Source: Hydrogenophaga sp. (lineage in GTDB: Bacteria; Pseudomonadota; Gammaproteobacteria; Burkholderiales; Burkholderiaceae_C). Taken from it: a DNA stretch of 64,000 nucleotides. The DNA lies in the NCBI RefSeq assembly GCF_018780385.1, contig NZ_JADMJO010000003.1, positions 186,001 to 250,000 of the forward strand. Direction: 5' to 3'. The position numbers were made by a program, and so were the translations under genes. Of the stretch, positions 1 through 7,196 are shown piece by piece (the stretch's first letter is position 1; the number at the start of each line of letters is the position of its first letter). Under the pieces are notes generated by a model, which saw only the letters and a list, made by a program, of their open reading frames with translations, was not told the DNA's origin and ran no database searches.

Positions 1-167
1 TCGCTGAAGCGTCGTTGCCCTTTGCATGAAGGTGCGACAGCGCACAGACGACATGCAAATCTCTTTTTAGAGTCTGCACATTGGCGGTGGGGCTTGATGC
101 CCCGCACCATGCGATGACCTTGCAAGCATGTTGGGCCACGCGTCTCAACCACTCCAAGGAACACTCC

Positions 168-485
168 ATGAAAACACGTCAATTTTTCCCCATCGTCATG
201 CTCGCCGTGGCCGCTTCCGTCATGACTTTGGCTGGGTGCTCCTCCACCTCCAAGCAGTCTAGTACCGGTCAGTACATCGACGACACCGCCATCACCGGCA
301 AGGTGAAGGCCGCGATCTTCAATGACGCTTCTCTCAAATCGGCGGAAATCAACGTCGAGACCTTCAAGGGCGCCGTGCAGCTCAGCGGCTTCGTGAATTC
401 GCAAGCCGATATCCAGCGTGCCGTGGCCGTGACTCAAGGCGTCTCGGGCGTGAAGTCGGTCAAGAACGACATGCGTCTGAAGTAA
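168..485 (+). CDS. BON-domain lipoprotein
   Basis: A 105-residue secreted lipoprotein. The N-terminus has a basic start, a hydrophobic stretch and a lipobox (LAGC) near residue 27, so the mature protein should be lipid-anchored. The rest is one BON domain with the usual glycine pattern (VQLSGFVNS, then a VKSVKNDM end), as in OsmY-like periplasmic stress proteins. The start at 168 is preferred because AAGGA lies 7 nt upstream and because the signal peptide begins there; an in-frame upstream ATG at 81 would bury the signal. It is the first of a run of small envelope genes. Family known; exact role not. Confidence 0.88.
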   Translation: MKTRQFFPIVMLAVAASVMTLAGCSSTSKQSSTGQYIDDTAITGKVKAAIFNDASLKSAEINVETFKGAVQLSGFVNSQADIQRAVAVTQGVSGVKSVKNDMRLK

Positions 486-530
486 GCCGCAGCCGCTCTT
501 TTTTTACAGTCAACGCCAAAGGAGATCACC

Positions 531-755
531 ATGAAATCCATTGCATCGCGCTCAATGACGATCGCAGCTTCCATCGCCTTGCTCGCCGGCCTCACCGCCT
601 GCAGCGGCATGTCGCGCCAAGACCAGAACACCGCCATTGGTGCGGGTGCTGGTGCGGTGGGCGGCGCCGTCCTCACCGGCGGCAGCACGATGGGCACCCT
701 GGGAGGTGCTGCCATCGGGGGCCTGATCGGCAATCAGGTCGATACCAAGAAGTGA
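531..755 (+). CDS. glycine-zipper lipoprotein (OsmB-like)
   Basis: A 74-residue protein with a signal peptide ending in a lipobox (LTAC) and a glycine/alanine-rich zipper (GAGAGAVGGAVLTGG and GGAAIGGLIGNQ), the pattern of OsmB/SlyB/YMGG-like outer-membrane lipoproteins. AAAGGAGATC just upstream is a strong ribosome-binding site. It lies 45 bp after the BON lipoprotein gene and is probably co-expressed under envelope or osmotic stress. The role is inferred from the family only. Confidence 0.87.
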   Translation: MKSIASRSMTIAASIALLAGLTACSGMSRQDQNTAIGAGAGAVGGAVLTGGSTMGTLGGAAIGGLIGNQVDTKK

Positions 756-760
756 TCCAC

Positions 761-780
761 AAGCCGGCCAGCGCCGGCTT
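761..780 (+). terminator. GC-rich hairpin after glycine-zipper lipoprotein gene
   Basis: A perfect 8-bp stem (AAGCCGGC paired with GCCGGCTT) with a 4-nt loop begins 6 nt after the stop codon. No T-run follows, so it may be a weak terminator or an mRNA-stabilising hairpin, not a full intrinsic terminator. Confidence 0.45.
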
Positions 781-814
781 CGGATCCATTGTTCAACCCT
801 TATGAAAGACGCTC

Positions 815-1189
815 ATGATCAAGTCTGACGATCTCTCCACTTTGGCTCACGACGCGGCGCAAACCGCGGAACGTGCCGCCCATTCAGCCCGCAACGGCAT
901 CGGCCAAGGCCTGCATGAAATGTCCAACGGACTGGAGCATGCGCGCTCGGAAACCGGACAAGCCCTGCGCCAGTTGGCCTCCGATTCGGACGCGCTGCTG
1001 CACCGTGGCATCGACAAGGTGCGTGGCGGTGCTGACCAGCTGCGTGAAAAATCGCTGCACGCCAAAGATGCGGCCACCACCTACATCCAGCACGAACCCA
1101 TGAAGTCGATACTCATGGCCGCAGCTGTCGGCGCTGGGCTGATGGCGCTCGTGGCACTGTTCAGCCGCAACCACCACTCCGGCCGCTGA
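815..1189 (+). CDS. DUF883/ElaB/YqjD-family membrane-anchored protein
   Basis: A 124-residue protein made of a long alanine-rich amphipathic helix (about residues 1-95) followed by a C-terminal hydrophobic segment (SILMAAAVGAGLMALVALF) and a short basic tail. This is the layout of YqjD/ElaB proteins, which in E. coli are tail-anchored in the inner membrane and bind ribosomes in stationary phase. The two genes after it resemble yqjE and yqjK, so the E. coli yqjD-yqjE-yqjK order seems conserved. Family assignment is from architecture and neighbours. Confidence 0.85.
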   Translation: MIKSDDLSTLAHDAAQTAERAAHSARNGIGQGLHEMSNGLEHARSETGQALRQLASDSDALLHRGIDKVRGGADQLREKSLHAKDAATTYIQHEPMKSILMAAAVGAGLMALVALFSRNHHSGR

Positions 1190-1207
1190 TCGCGGGCGCA
1201 AACGTCC

Positions 1208-1591
1208 ATGCTCCACCCCGTGTTCCGCCTCGCGGCGTCACAACCGCAACTGCTGGCGGAACACGCCGCGGGCTATGTCGGCCTGTTGGCCGAAGAACTG
1301 GCCGAGAGCGGTGCGCACTTCAAACGGCGCATCACCTGGCAGATCGTCGGGCTGCTGGGCTTGATGGTGGCAGCCATTCTCGGCGGCGTGGCCCTGTTGT
1401 TGTGGGCTTCGTTGCCAGCGGTGTCGATGCAGCAGCCTTGGTTGTTGTGGTTCGTCCCGCTGGTGCCGGCGGTGCTCGGTGCGCTGGCGCTGTGGGCGTC
1501 CAGCAGCGATAACGCGCAACCCGCTTTTGCCACACTGCGCGAGCAGCTTGATCAAGATGCCGCCATGTTGCGCAGAACCACATCGCCATGA
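1208..1591 (+). CDS. phage-holin-family / YqjE-like inner-membrane protein
   Basis: A 127-residue protein with an N-terminal amphipathic region (residues 1-45), two strongly hydrophobic segments (about 47-70 and 80-98, the second containing LVPAVLGALALW) and a short polar tail. This matches the YqjE/DUF1469 'phage holin family' proteins that sit beside YqjD homologues. Its stop codon overlaps the start of the next gene (ATGA at 1588-1591), so the two are translationally coupled. Confidence 0.78.
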   Translation: MLHPVFRLAASQPQLLAEHAAGYVGLLAEELAESGAHFKRRITWQIVGLLGLMVAAILGGVALLLWASLPAVSMQQPWLLWFVPLVPAVLGALALWASSSDNAQPAFATLREQLDQDAAMLRRTTSP

Positions 1592-1953
1592 ACCACGCTG
1601 AATCTGCCCAGCAGCGGCTGGCACGCAGTCGAGCCCAGATGATGTTGTGGTTGGACACCGATCACTCGCGTCGCGAAGCTTTTTCGCACAGCGGTCTGGG
1701 CCAGTTCTCGGCGCTGCCGTGGGTCCGGAGCATCGGCAATCATCCGCTGGCCAGCCTGGCCTTTGGGGCTCTCACGAGATGGTGGATGAAGCCGCGTGCG
1801 ACGCAATCATCCACAGCCCGTGTGCTGGCGCTGGGCACGGGCCTGGGCCTGCTGCGCCGTCGGCCGCTGCTCACCGTGGCCACCGTCACGGTGATCGGCG
1901 CATTGGCCTGGTGGACCCAGTTCCGCAAGCGTCCCCCTGCTCGATTGAAATAA
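1588..1953 (+). CDS. YqjK-like small protein
   Basis: A 121-residue protein whose start overlaps the stop of the YqjE-like gene by 4 nt. The N-terminal half is polar and basic. One hydrophobic segment lies near the C-terminus (LLTVATVTVIGALAWW, about residues 93-110), followed by a basic tail. Sequence resemblance to a named family is weak. The assignment as the YqjK counterpart rests on position after the YqjD and YqjE homologues and on size. Confidence 0.68.
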   Translation: MNHAESAQQRLARSRAQMMLWLDTDHSRREAFSHSGLGQFSALPWVRSIGNHPLASLAFGALTRWWMKPRATQSSTARVLALGTGLGLLRRRPLLTVATVTVIGALAWWTQFRKRPPARLK

Positions 1954-1969
1954 GAAACAAGGAATCATC

Positions 1970-2119
1970 ATGCTTTACACCATTGCCGTCGTGCTGCTCG
2001 TCCTCTGGCTGCTCGGCCTGGTCACCTCAACCACCCTGGGCGGCTTCGTCCATGTGCTGCTGGTGATCGCCGTCGTCATGGTGCTGCTGCGCGTGATCAG
2101 CGGACGCAAACCTTTCTGA
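1970..2119 (+). CDS. Lmo0937-family small membrane protein (49 aa)
   Basis: A 49-codon gene read directly from the sequence. It starts with ATG at 1970 after AAGGAATCATC and ends with TGA at 2117-2119. The product begins MLYTIAVVLLVLWLLGL, has a short turn (TSTTLGGFVH), a second hydrophobic stretch (VLLVIAVVMVLLRVI) and a basic end (SGRKPF). Two-helix proteins of about 50 residues with this pattern form the lmo0937/DUF5670 family, often found among stress genes. It lies 16 bp after the YqjK-like gene. Function unknown. Confidence 0.82.
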   Translation: MLYTIAVVLLVLWLLGLVTSTTLGGFVHVLLVIAVVMVLLRVISGRKPF

Positions 2120-2140
2120 CGCCGCGGGGCTGGGAGCGTC

Positions 2141-2503
2141 TCAGCCACCCGCGCGTTTGACGGTGTGACCTCGCGCCTGGAGCGCGGCCATCACCTTCTC
2201 GACGTGATCGCCCTGGATCTCGATCACGCCGTCTTTCACGGTGCCGCCCGATCCACACGCTGCTTTGAGCTGCTTGCCCAAGGCGGCCAAATCCTGCGCT
2301 TCCATGGCCACCCCCCTCACCAGGGTGACAGCCTTGCCGCCGCGCCCCTTGGTCTCGCGCGACACGCGCACCACACCGTCGCCCGCGGGCGCAGCCTGGG
2401 CCTGCTTGCACACACATTGCGCCACCGGCTGGCGGCACGCCAGGCACATGCGGCCCGCTTCGGTGGAATAAACCAGACCGCTGGTGGAGAGCTTGCTTTT
2501 CAT
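2141..2503 (-). CDS. yciH: SUI1/YciH-family translation factor
   Basis: A 120-residue protein. The N-terminal part carries a cysteine cluster (CLACRQPVAQCVC) and the C-terminal part is a SUI1/eIF1 domain (about residues 40-118), with the typical basic GRGGKAVTLVRG segment and the GCGGTVKDG-type loop, seen here as ACGSGGTVKDGVIEIQGD. YciH homologues act in start-codon discrimination or as stress-time translation inhibitors. The start at 2503 is chosen because the protein begins MKSKLST there, as in the family. It is convergent with the 49-residue gene (21 bp gap) and divergent from the helicase gene. Confidence 0.9.
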   Translation of the reverse strand: MKSKLSTSGLVYSTEAGRMCLACRQPVAQCVCKQAQAAPAGDGVVRVSRETKGRGGKAVTLVRGVAMEAQDLAALGKQLKAACGSGGTVKDGVIEIQGDHVEKVMAALQARGHTVKRAGG

Positions 2504-2579
2504 GGGGCTGGATCGTAGCGCGCTCCAACCGCTTGCACGCGCACCATCCCGGTACACTGGGTCGAAACATTCCAACGCC

Positions 2580-3830
2580 ATGCCATTCCACGCTCTGGGC
2601 CTCGCGCCCGCCCTCGCCCAAGCCGCGGTCGAACTCGGCTTCACCGCCCCCACCCCCATTCAGCAAGCGGCGGTTCCTGCCGTGCTCAGCGGTGGTGACG
2701 TGCTCGCCACGGCGCAGACCGGCTCCGGCAAGACCGCCGCTTATGTGCTGCCGCTGCTTCAGCGACTGTTGGCCGACCCCGCGCGCACACCCCGGCGCGT
2801 GCGCGCACTCGTGCTGGTGCCCACGCGCGAGCTGGCGGCGCAGGTGGGCGAAGTCGTGCGCAGCCTGGCGCAACACCTGCCCACCAAGACCAAGACGGCC
2901 GTGGTGTTCGGCGGCGTCTCCATCAATCCGCAGATGCTGGCCCTGCGCGGCGGCGCCGATGTGGTGGTGGCCACACCGGGGCGTCTGCTCGATCTGGTCG
3001 AGCACAACGCTCTGAAACTCGCCGGTGTGGAACTGCTGGTGCTCGACGAAGCCGATCGCCTGCTCGACCTCGGCTTTGCCGACGAACTCGCCCGCGTGCT
3101 GGCGCTGCTGCCCCCCGTGCGCCAGAACCTCTTTTTCTCGGCCACCTTCCCGCCCGCCGTACAGGAACTGGCCAGCACCCTGCTGCGCGAGCCGCAGCGC
3201 ATCGACGTGCCCGGCGTTGAAGTCGAAGAAGCGGTGATCCTTCAGCAGGCCTTTCTGGTCGACAGCACGCGCCGCACGCAGTTGCTGCGCCAGCTCATCA
3301 AGACTCAGGGCTGGCAGCGTGTGCTGGTGTTCGTGGCCACGCAGTACCTGGCGGAGCGCGTGGCCTCCAAGTTGCATCAGGGAGATCTGTACGCCACCTC
3401 GTTCCATGGTGGTCTGAGCCAGGGCGCGCGCAAGCAAGCACTGGACGAATTCAAGGAAAAGCGCTGGGACGTGGTGGTGACCACCGACCTGGCCGCGCGC
3501 GGCATCGACATCAGCCAGTTGCCGGTGGTGGTGAACTACGACCTGCCCCGCTCTGCCGTGGACTATGTGCACCGCATCGGCCGCACCGGTCGCGCGGGCG
3601 CCAGCGGCCTGGCGGTGAGCTTTGTCACCCCGGCCACCGAGGCGCATTGGCGCTTGATCGAAAAACGCCAGGGGCTGAGCTTGCCGTTGGAAGTGGTGCC
3701 CGGGCTGGAGCCCTCCGAGGTGGCACCGGTGAGCGAGGCTGGCGGCGGTGTCAAAGGCAAACGCCCCAGCAAGAAGGACAAGTTGCGCGCAGCTGCACTG
3801 GGCGCTGCGCCCGAGCGGTCCAAGCCGTAA
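2580..3830 (+). CDS. rhlE: DEAD-box ATP-dependent RNA helicase
   Basis: A 416-residue RNA helicase of the RhlE type, expected to remodel structured RNA or ribosome precursors. The motifs appear in order: Q motif with FTAPTPIQQ (21-29), Walker A AQTGSGKT (45-52), PTRELA (81-86), DEAD (156-159), SAT (187-189) and HRIGRTGR (331-338). The C-terminus is short and lysine-rich (KGKRPSKKDK), probably an RNA-binding tail. The start at 2580 places the Q motif at the normal distance from the N-terminus; longer in-frame starts lie inside the divergent yciH promoter region. Confidence 0.93.
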   Translation: MPFHALGLAPALAQAAVELGFTAPTPIQQAAVPAVLSGGDVLATAQTGSGKTAAYVLPLLQRLLADPARTPRRVRALVLVPTRELAAQVGEVVRSLAQHLPTKTKTAVVFGGVSINPQMLALRGGADVVVATPGRLLDLVEHNALKLAGVELLVLDEADRLLDLGFADELARVLALLPPVRQNLFFSATFPPAVQELASTLLREPQRIDVPGVEVEEAVILQQAFLVDSTRRTQLLRQLIKTQGWQRVLVFVATQYLAERVASKLHQGDLYATSFHGGLSQGARKQALDEFKEKRWDVVVTTDLAARGIDISQLPVVVNYDLPRSAVDYVHRIGRTGRAGASGLAVSFVTPATEAHWRLIEKRQGLSLPLEVVPGLEPSEVAPVSEAGGGVKGKRPSKKDKLRAAALGAAPERSKP

Positions 3831-3849
3831 ATCGAGGTCCCACGCCCCG

Positions 3850-4437
3850 TCAGACGCCACCGGCGCGCAGCGTGGTCCGGGCACGAGCCACGCGGTGCTT
3901 CACAGCGGCCACGCTCACGCCCAGCAAGGCCGCCGCTTCCCCGTAAGACAGGCCGTCCACCGCGATGAGCCACAGCGCCGCTGTCTGGCTTGCGGGCAGC
4001 TCGTCGAGACCACTTTGGAGGCGCGCAAGCGCCTCGCGCTGCATGAGCTGCTCGCAAGGGCCCGGCACGGTGCACGGGGCCTCGTCCACCGCGTCGTCTC
4101 GCCCGAACTGCACCGGGCCCGCTGTCCCGCGCGACACGTGCTGCCGGGCGAGGTTGTGGGCAATCCCGAACACCCACGTCGACACCTCGGCCTCGCCACG
4201 AAACGCAGACCAACCCGCCACCGCTTGCAGCAGTGCCTGCTGCACCAGGTCGTCCGCATCACTGACCAGCGACACCCGCCGCTGCAGCGTGTAACGCAGC
4301 GCTCCCCCGTAGCGCAGGACCAGCGTGCGCCAGGCCTCATCCGACAAGCGCGGCCGCTCGGTGGCTGCCACACCGCCAGGAGCAACGTGGTCTGAGGGTG
4401 TGTCTTCGGGGGTGTCGTGGGGAGCAGGCAAGTACAT
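3850..4437 (-). CDS. ECF-type RNA polymerase sigma factor
   Basis: A sigma-70-family regulator of about 195 residues. Region 2 is recognisable (DADDLVQQALLQAVAGW, then STWVFGIAHNLARQHV) and so is a C-terminal region 4 helix-turn-helix (LSYGEAAALLGVSVAAVKHR). No anti-sigma gene is adjacent. It is divergent from the CesT-like/amidohydrolase cluster with 180 bp between the starts, so it could control that cluster; this is inference. The start is uncertain: ATG at 4437 has no clear ribosome-binding site, and an in-frame ATG at 4494 would add 19 residues. Confidence 0.85.
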   Translation of the reverse strand: MYLPAPHDTPEDTPSDHVAPGGVAATERPRLSDEAWRTLVLRYGGALRYTLQRRVSLVSDADDLVQQALLQAVAGWSAFRGEAEVSTWVFGIAHNLARQHVSRGTAGPVQFGRDDAVDEAPCTVPGPCEQLMQREALARLQSGLDELPASQTAALWLIAVDGLSYGEAAALLGVSVAAVKHRVARARTTLRAGGV

Positions 4438-4524
4438 GCCTGCAGTCTTGCCGCGCCGGGCACGCCGCGGAATCCCGCCACCACCCGATGGCATGCGCTC
4501 TGCGCGCTGGGCTCAGGCGCCTGC

Positions 4525-4544
4525 GGTCTCGCGCAGCCGAGACC
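4525..4544. promoter_or_regulatory. perfect inverted repeat in divergent intergenic region
   Basis: GGTCTCG at 4525-4531 and CGAGACC at 4538-4544 form a perfect 7-bp inverted repeat with a 6-nt spacer. It lies between the ECF sigma gene and the first CesT-like chaperone gene, 74 bp before the chaperone start and about 88 bp before the sigma start. It could be an operator or an RNA hairpin. Confidence 0.4.
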
Positions 4545-4617
4545 AACAGCGCACCCAGGCCACCCATGGACAGCGAGGGGATACGCCCCGCGCACCCCCA
4601 ACTCCATGGAGAACTGC

Positions 4618-5028
4618 ATGCGCGAAAAATTCGAACAACTGGCCAAGGACTTCTGCGCCTTGGTGAAACTGCCCGACGCCGCCCAGGTGATCGCTGGCCA
4701 GGCCTTCGACGCCAATGGCATCACCTGCTCGTTGAACTACGACGAGGTATTGACCGGAGACCGCTGCTTCCTGTTCGCTGACTGTGGCCCCACCAGCCCC
4801 ACCACACCCCCCGCGCTGTACCACGAGCTGCTGGTCCGCAATTTCAGCAACTTCACCGGTTCGGGCATCGGCTTCGGCATCTCGCCAAAAACCGGCCACA
4901 TCTTTTACGCCGAACCGGTTCTGCTGGTCAGCACAACAGCCGACCAGTTGCTCAACACCTGCCTCTTCGCTGCCCAGCAGGCCCTGGAGCTGCACCAGAA
5001 ATTCCCTGCCCCTGTGGCCAAGAAGTGA
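4618..5028 (+). CDS. CesT/Tir-type secretion chaperone-like protein (first)
   Basis: A 136-residue acidic protein with the CesT-like chaperone layout. An N-terminal helix (FEQLAKDFCALVKLPD) precedes a central strand region (ITCSLNYDEV, then CFLFADCG), the LLVRNFSNFTGSGIGFGIS segment that matches the conserved L-x-x-N-x-x-x-x-G-x-G pattern, and a final helix. Such proteins bind the N-terminus of type III secretion cargo. The start at 4618 has GGAG 7 nt upstream; ATG at 4606 is an alternative. The gene immediately precedes a 525-residue amidohydrolase-fold protein, its likely partner. No secretion apparatus is in the window, so cargo binding is inferred. Confidence 0.72.
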   Translation: MREKFEQLAKDFCALVKLPDAAQVIAGQAFDANGITCSLNYDEVLTGDRCFLFADCGPTSPTTPPALYHELLVRNFSNFTGSGIGFGISPKTGHIFYAEPVLLVSTTADQLLNTCLFAAQQALELHQKFPAPVAKK

Positions 5029-5038
5029 GGGGCTGGTC

Positions 5039-6616
5039 ATGCACAAAGACGAAAACATCATCACGCTGAGTCTCGACAAGAGTGAATCACCCCATGCCCA
5101 GAAGCTCGAGCGAAAGTTCTCGAAGGCGGATGTGCACTTTCACCACAAGAACTACGCACAGCAGGGCTCCAACCCGCAAGAGCTGCTGGAAGCCATGGAC
5201 TACATGCGCATGCAATACACCGTGCTGTCGCCCATCCCCACCAACCTGCTGGTGCAGTGCGGCAGCTGCGACGCCGCAGACCACCAACCCAAGCCACTGA
5301 CCCCCAAACAGATGGCCAGCCTCGAGAAGCTCTGGAACGGGGGCGTGTGGAGCGATGTGCAGTGGGCGGAGTTCCAACCGGGCGCTGGATCGACCTCGCT
5401 CGACATCCACGATATGCCCAACTACTACATCTCGGACATAAAGATTCGTCAAGGCTTTCAAGTGGATGAAAAGACATACAGCACGTTGATCGCGAAGGAC
5501 GGTCCGCTCTACTACAACACCATGGTGGACGACCAGACAGCTTCGGCCTACAGGGCGTTGAAGGACGAAGACAAGCACCGGTTCGACCCGATGGTGACCG
5601 GCCTGGTGCTGGGGGACATGCGCTGCAGCGAGATGCTGATCGACAAGCTGCGCCGCAATCCCGGTGTGTTCACCGGGGTGGGCGAAATCACCGTCTACAA
5701 GGAATGGGTGCAGGAGAAGGTGGGGGTCACCCTGCAGGCCGACATGCAGTCACGCGCCTGCGCACTGACCAAACTGATGAACACCTGCGGCGTGATCGGC
5801 ATGCCCGTGGTGCTGCACTGCGACGTGGACGTGATGCCCTGGGACCGGAAGTTCAGCGGACCGGCGCACTTTGACAACATCTGCAGCTTCTTCGGCAGCA
5901 GCGAGTGCAAAAACACCACGATCATCTGGGCGCACGCCGGAGGACTGGGCAAGTATTCACGCATCCGCGACGGACACCTGGACCGCTTGAGGCAAGTGCT
6001 CAAGGACCCCAGCTTGAGCCACGTGCACTTCGATCTGTCGTGGGACACCGTGGCCAAGCAGCTGACCATGGACGACAAGGAAACTGCCGCTGACCCCAAA
6101 AAAATCCAGCAACTGGTGGAGTTGCTTGAGGCCTATCCCGACCGCTTTTTGTTCGGCTCGGACGCCTTGAGCCCCAACGGCGTCGAATTTTGGCGAGGCA
6201 CGGAGATGGCCTACGAAGTGGTGTTCAAAAAGTTGAAACCTCAAACCGCCGACGCCATCAAGTTGGGCAACTACCAACGGTTGATCGTGGACGCACGCAA
6301 CAAGGTTCGGCTGTACGAAAAGTATTGCGTGGACTACGCGGGACTTGCCACCGATATCCGTCAGGACAACGGGCGTCCCGAACATGTGAAGTGGGCCGTG
6401 CGTGAGGCGATCAAGGATGCGGTGGCCTATGGTCTGGCGTTGCGTGCTCACGAACTGGACGCCACGGTGGCCGCGCCACCAAAAGATGCGCAGGCTCATC
6501 TGGTCTCGCTGGCTGATCTGCGAGCGATCGCCACCAAGGTGCTGATGCCCAAAGAGGAGCCATGGGAGAAGGTGCCCACCTTCAAGCCCTACCTGGACCG
6601 CGCGCCGAAGATGTAA
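5039..6616 (+). CDS. amidohydrolase-superfamily protein, putative chaperone cargo
   Basis: A 525-residue protein with the metal-site pattern of amidohydrolase-2-type TIM barrels: HxH at H33/H35 (ADVHFHHKNY), E216 (GEITVYKE), H260 (VVLHCDVD), H299 (IWAHAGG) and D375 (FGSDAL). It should be a metal-dependent hydrolase or decarboxylase; the substrate cannot be told. About 30 residues precede the barrel, and a C-terminal helical extension of about 110 residues follows it. There is no signal peptide. It starts 10 bp after a CesT-like chaperone gene, with GAGG upstream of the ATG, which suggests it is a secreted effector-like protein. The hydrolase fold is seen; secretion is inferred. Confidence 0.78.
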   Translation: MHKDENIITLSLDKSESPHAQKLERKFSKADVHFHHKNYAQQGSNPQELLEAMDYMRMQYTVLSPIPTNLLVQCGSCDAADHQPKPLTPKQMASLEKLWNGGVWSDVQWAEFQPGAGSTSLDIHDMPNYYISDIKIRQGFQVDEKTYSTLIAKDGPLYYNTMVDDQTASAYRALKDEDKHRFDPMVTGLVLGDMRCSEMLIDKLRRNPGVFTGVGEITVYKEWVQEKVGVTLQADMQSRACALTKLMNTCGVIGMPVVLHCDVDVMPWDRKFSGPAHFDNICSFFGSSECKNTTIIWAHAGGLGKYSRIRDGHLDRLRQVLKDPSLSHVHFDLSWDTVAKQLTMDDKETAADPKKIQQLVELLEAYPDRFLFGSDALSPNGVEFWRGTEMAYEVVFKKLKPQTADAIKLGNYQRLIVDARNKVRLYEKYCVDYAGLATDIRQDNGRPEHVKWAVREAIKDAVAYGLALRAHELDATVAAPPKDAQAHLVSLADLRAIATKVLMPKEEPWEKVPTFKPYLDRAPKM

Positions 6617-6727
6617 CGACAGAAAGTCCCCGACCCACCGGGGCGTTCGCCTGCACCACCCAACCCAAGATTCCTGCCGACGCGACGAGCCACGACCGCG
6701 CGCGGCCCTCCCATTGAAAGCACCACC

Positions 6728-7186
6728 ATGAACCCAAAAATCTTTGCCCTGCTGTGCGCCGACGCCAGCAAGGCCCTGGCCCTCAAAGACACCACCGCCC
6801 TGGGCTTGGGCCAACCCATCAGCATTCACGGCGTCGACGTGGAGCTGATGATGAAAACCTCGTTTCCCGCCGGTGTTCAAGTCATCTTCGAAGTGGGTGC
6901 ACCCGAGCCCAAGCAACGCCAGGCCGTTTACGAAGCCCTGCTGGCTCAGCAAATGCTGTGGATGGGCGATCTCAATGGCCTTTTCTGCTACGACGCCAGC
7001 CACGACCGTGTGCTGTTCAGCGTGGGAATGCCCACCGACGACAACACCAAAGGCGAACAACTCGCCAAATCCATCCAGGGCTTCGCCGATCTGGTGCTGA
7101 GCTGGCGCAACGGCCTGCTCAAAGGCCTGCTGGATCCGGAGTGGCTGGATCGAGACGCATTGCTCGACAAAGCCGCCCACGCCTGA
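6728..7186 (+). CDS. CesT-like secretion chaperone-like protein (second)
   Basis: A 152-residue protein of similar size and layout to the first chaperone-like gene: an N-terminal helix, a strand region (ISIHGVDVELMMKT, VQVIFEVGAP), a mid helix with YEALLAQQMLWMGDLNGLFCYD, a strand (RVLFSVGMP) and a long final helix. The L-x-x-Q/N-x-x-x-x-x-x-G-x-F pattern is that of CesT-family chaperones. It lies 10 bp before the 705-residue membrane-segment gene, so the pairing chaperone-then-cargo is repeated. Similarity is moderate and family membership is inferred from fold pattern plus context. Confidence 0.65.
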   Translation: MNPKIFALLCADASKALALKDTTALGLGQPISIHGVDVELMMKTSFPAGVQVIFEVGAPEPKQRQAVYEALLAQQMLWMGDLNGLFCYDASHDRVLFSVGMPTDDNTKGEQLAKSIQGFADLVLSWRNGLLKGLLDPEWLDRDALLDKAAHA

Positions 7187-7196
7187 GGATGCCACC

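Noticed and set aside
4438-4617. Search for a PIP box (TTCGC-N15-TTCGC) or hrp box for type III control.
   Set aside because: No such motif is visible; only the GGTCTCG inverted repeat stands out.
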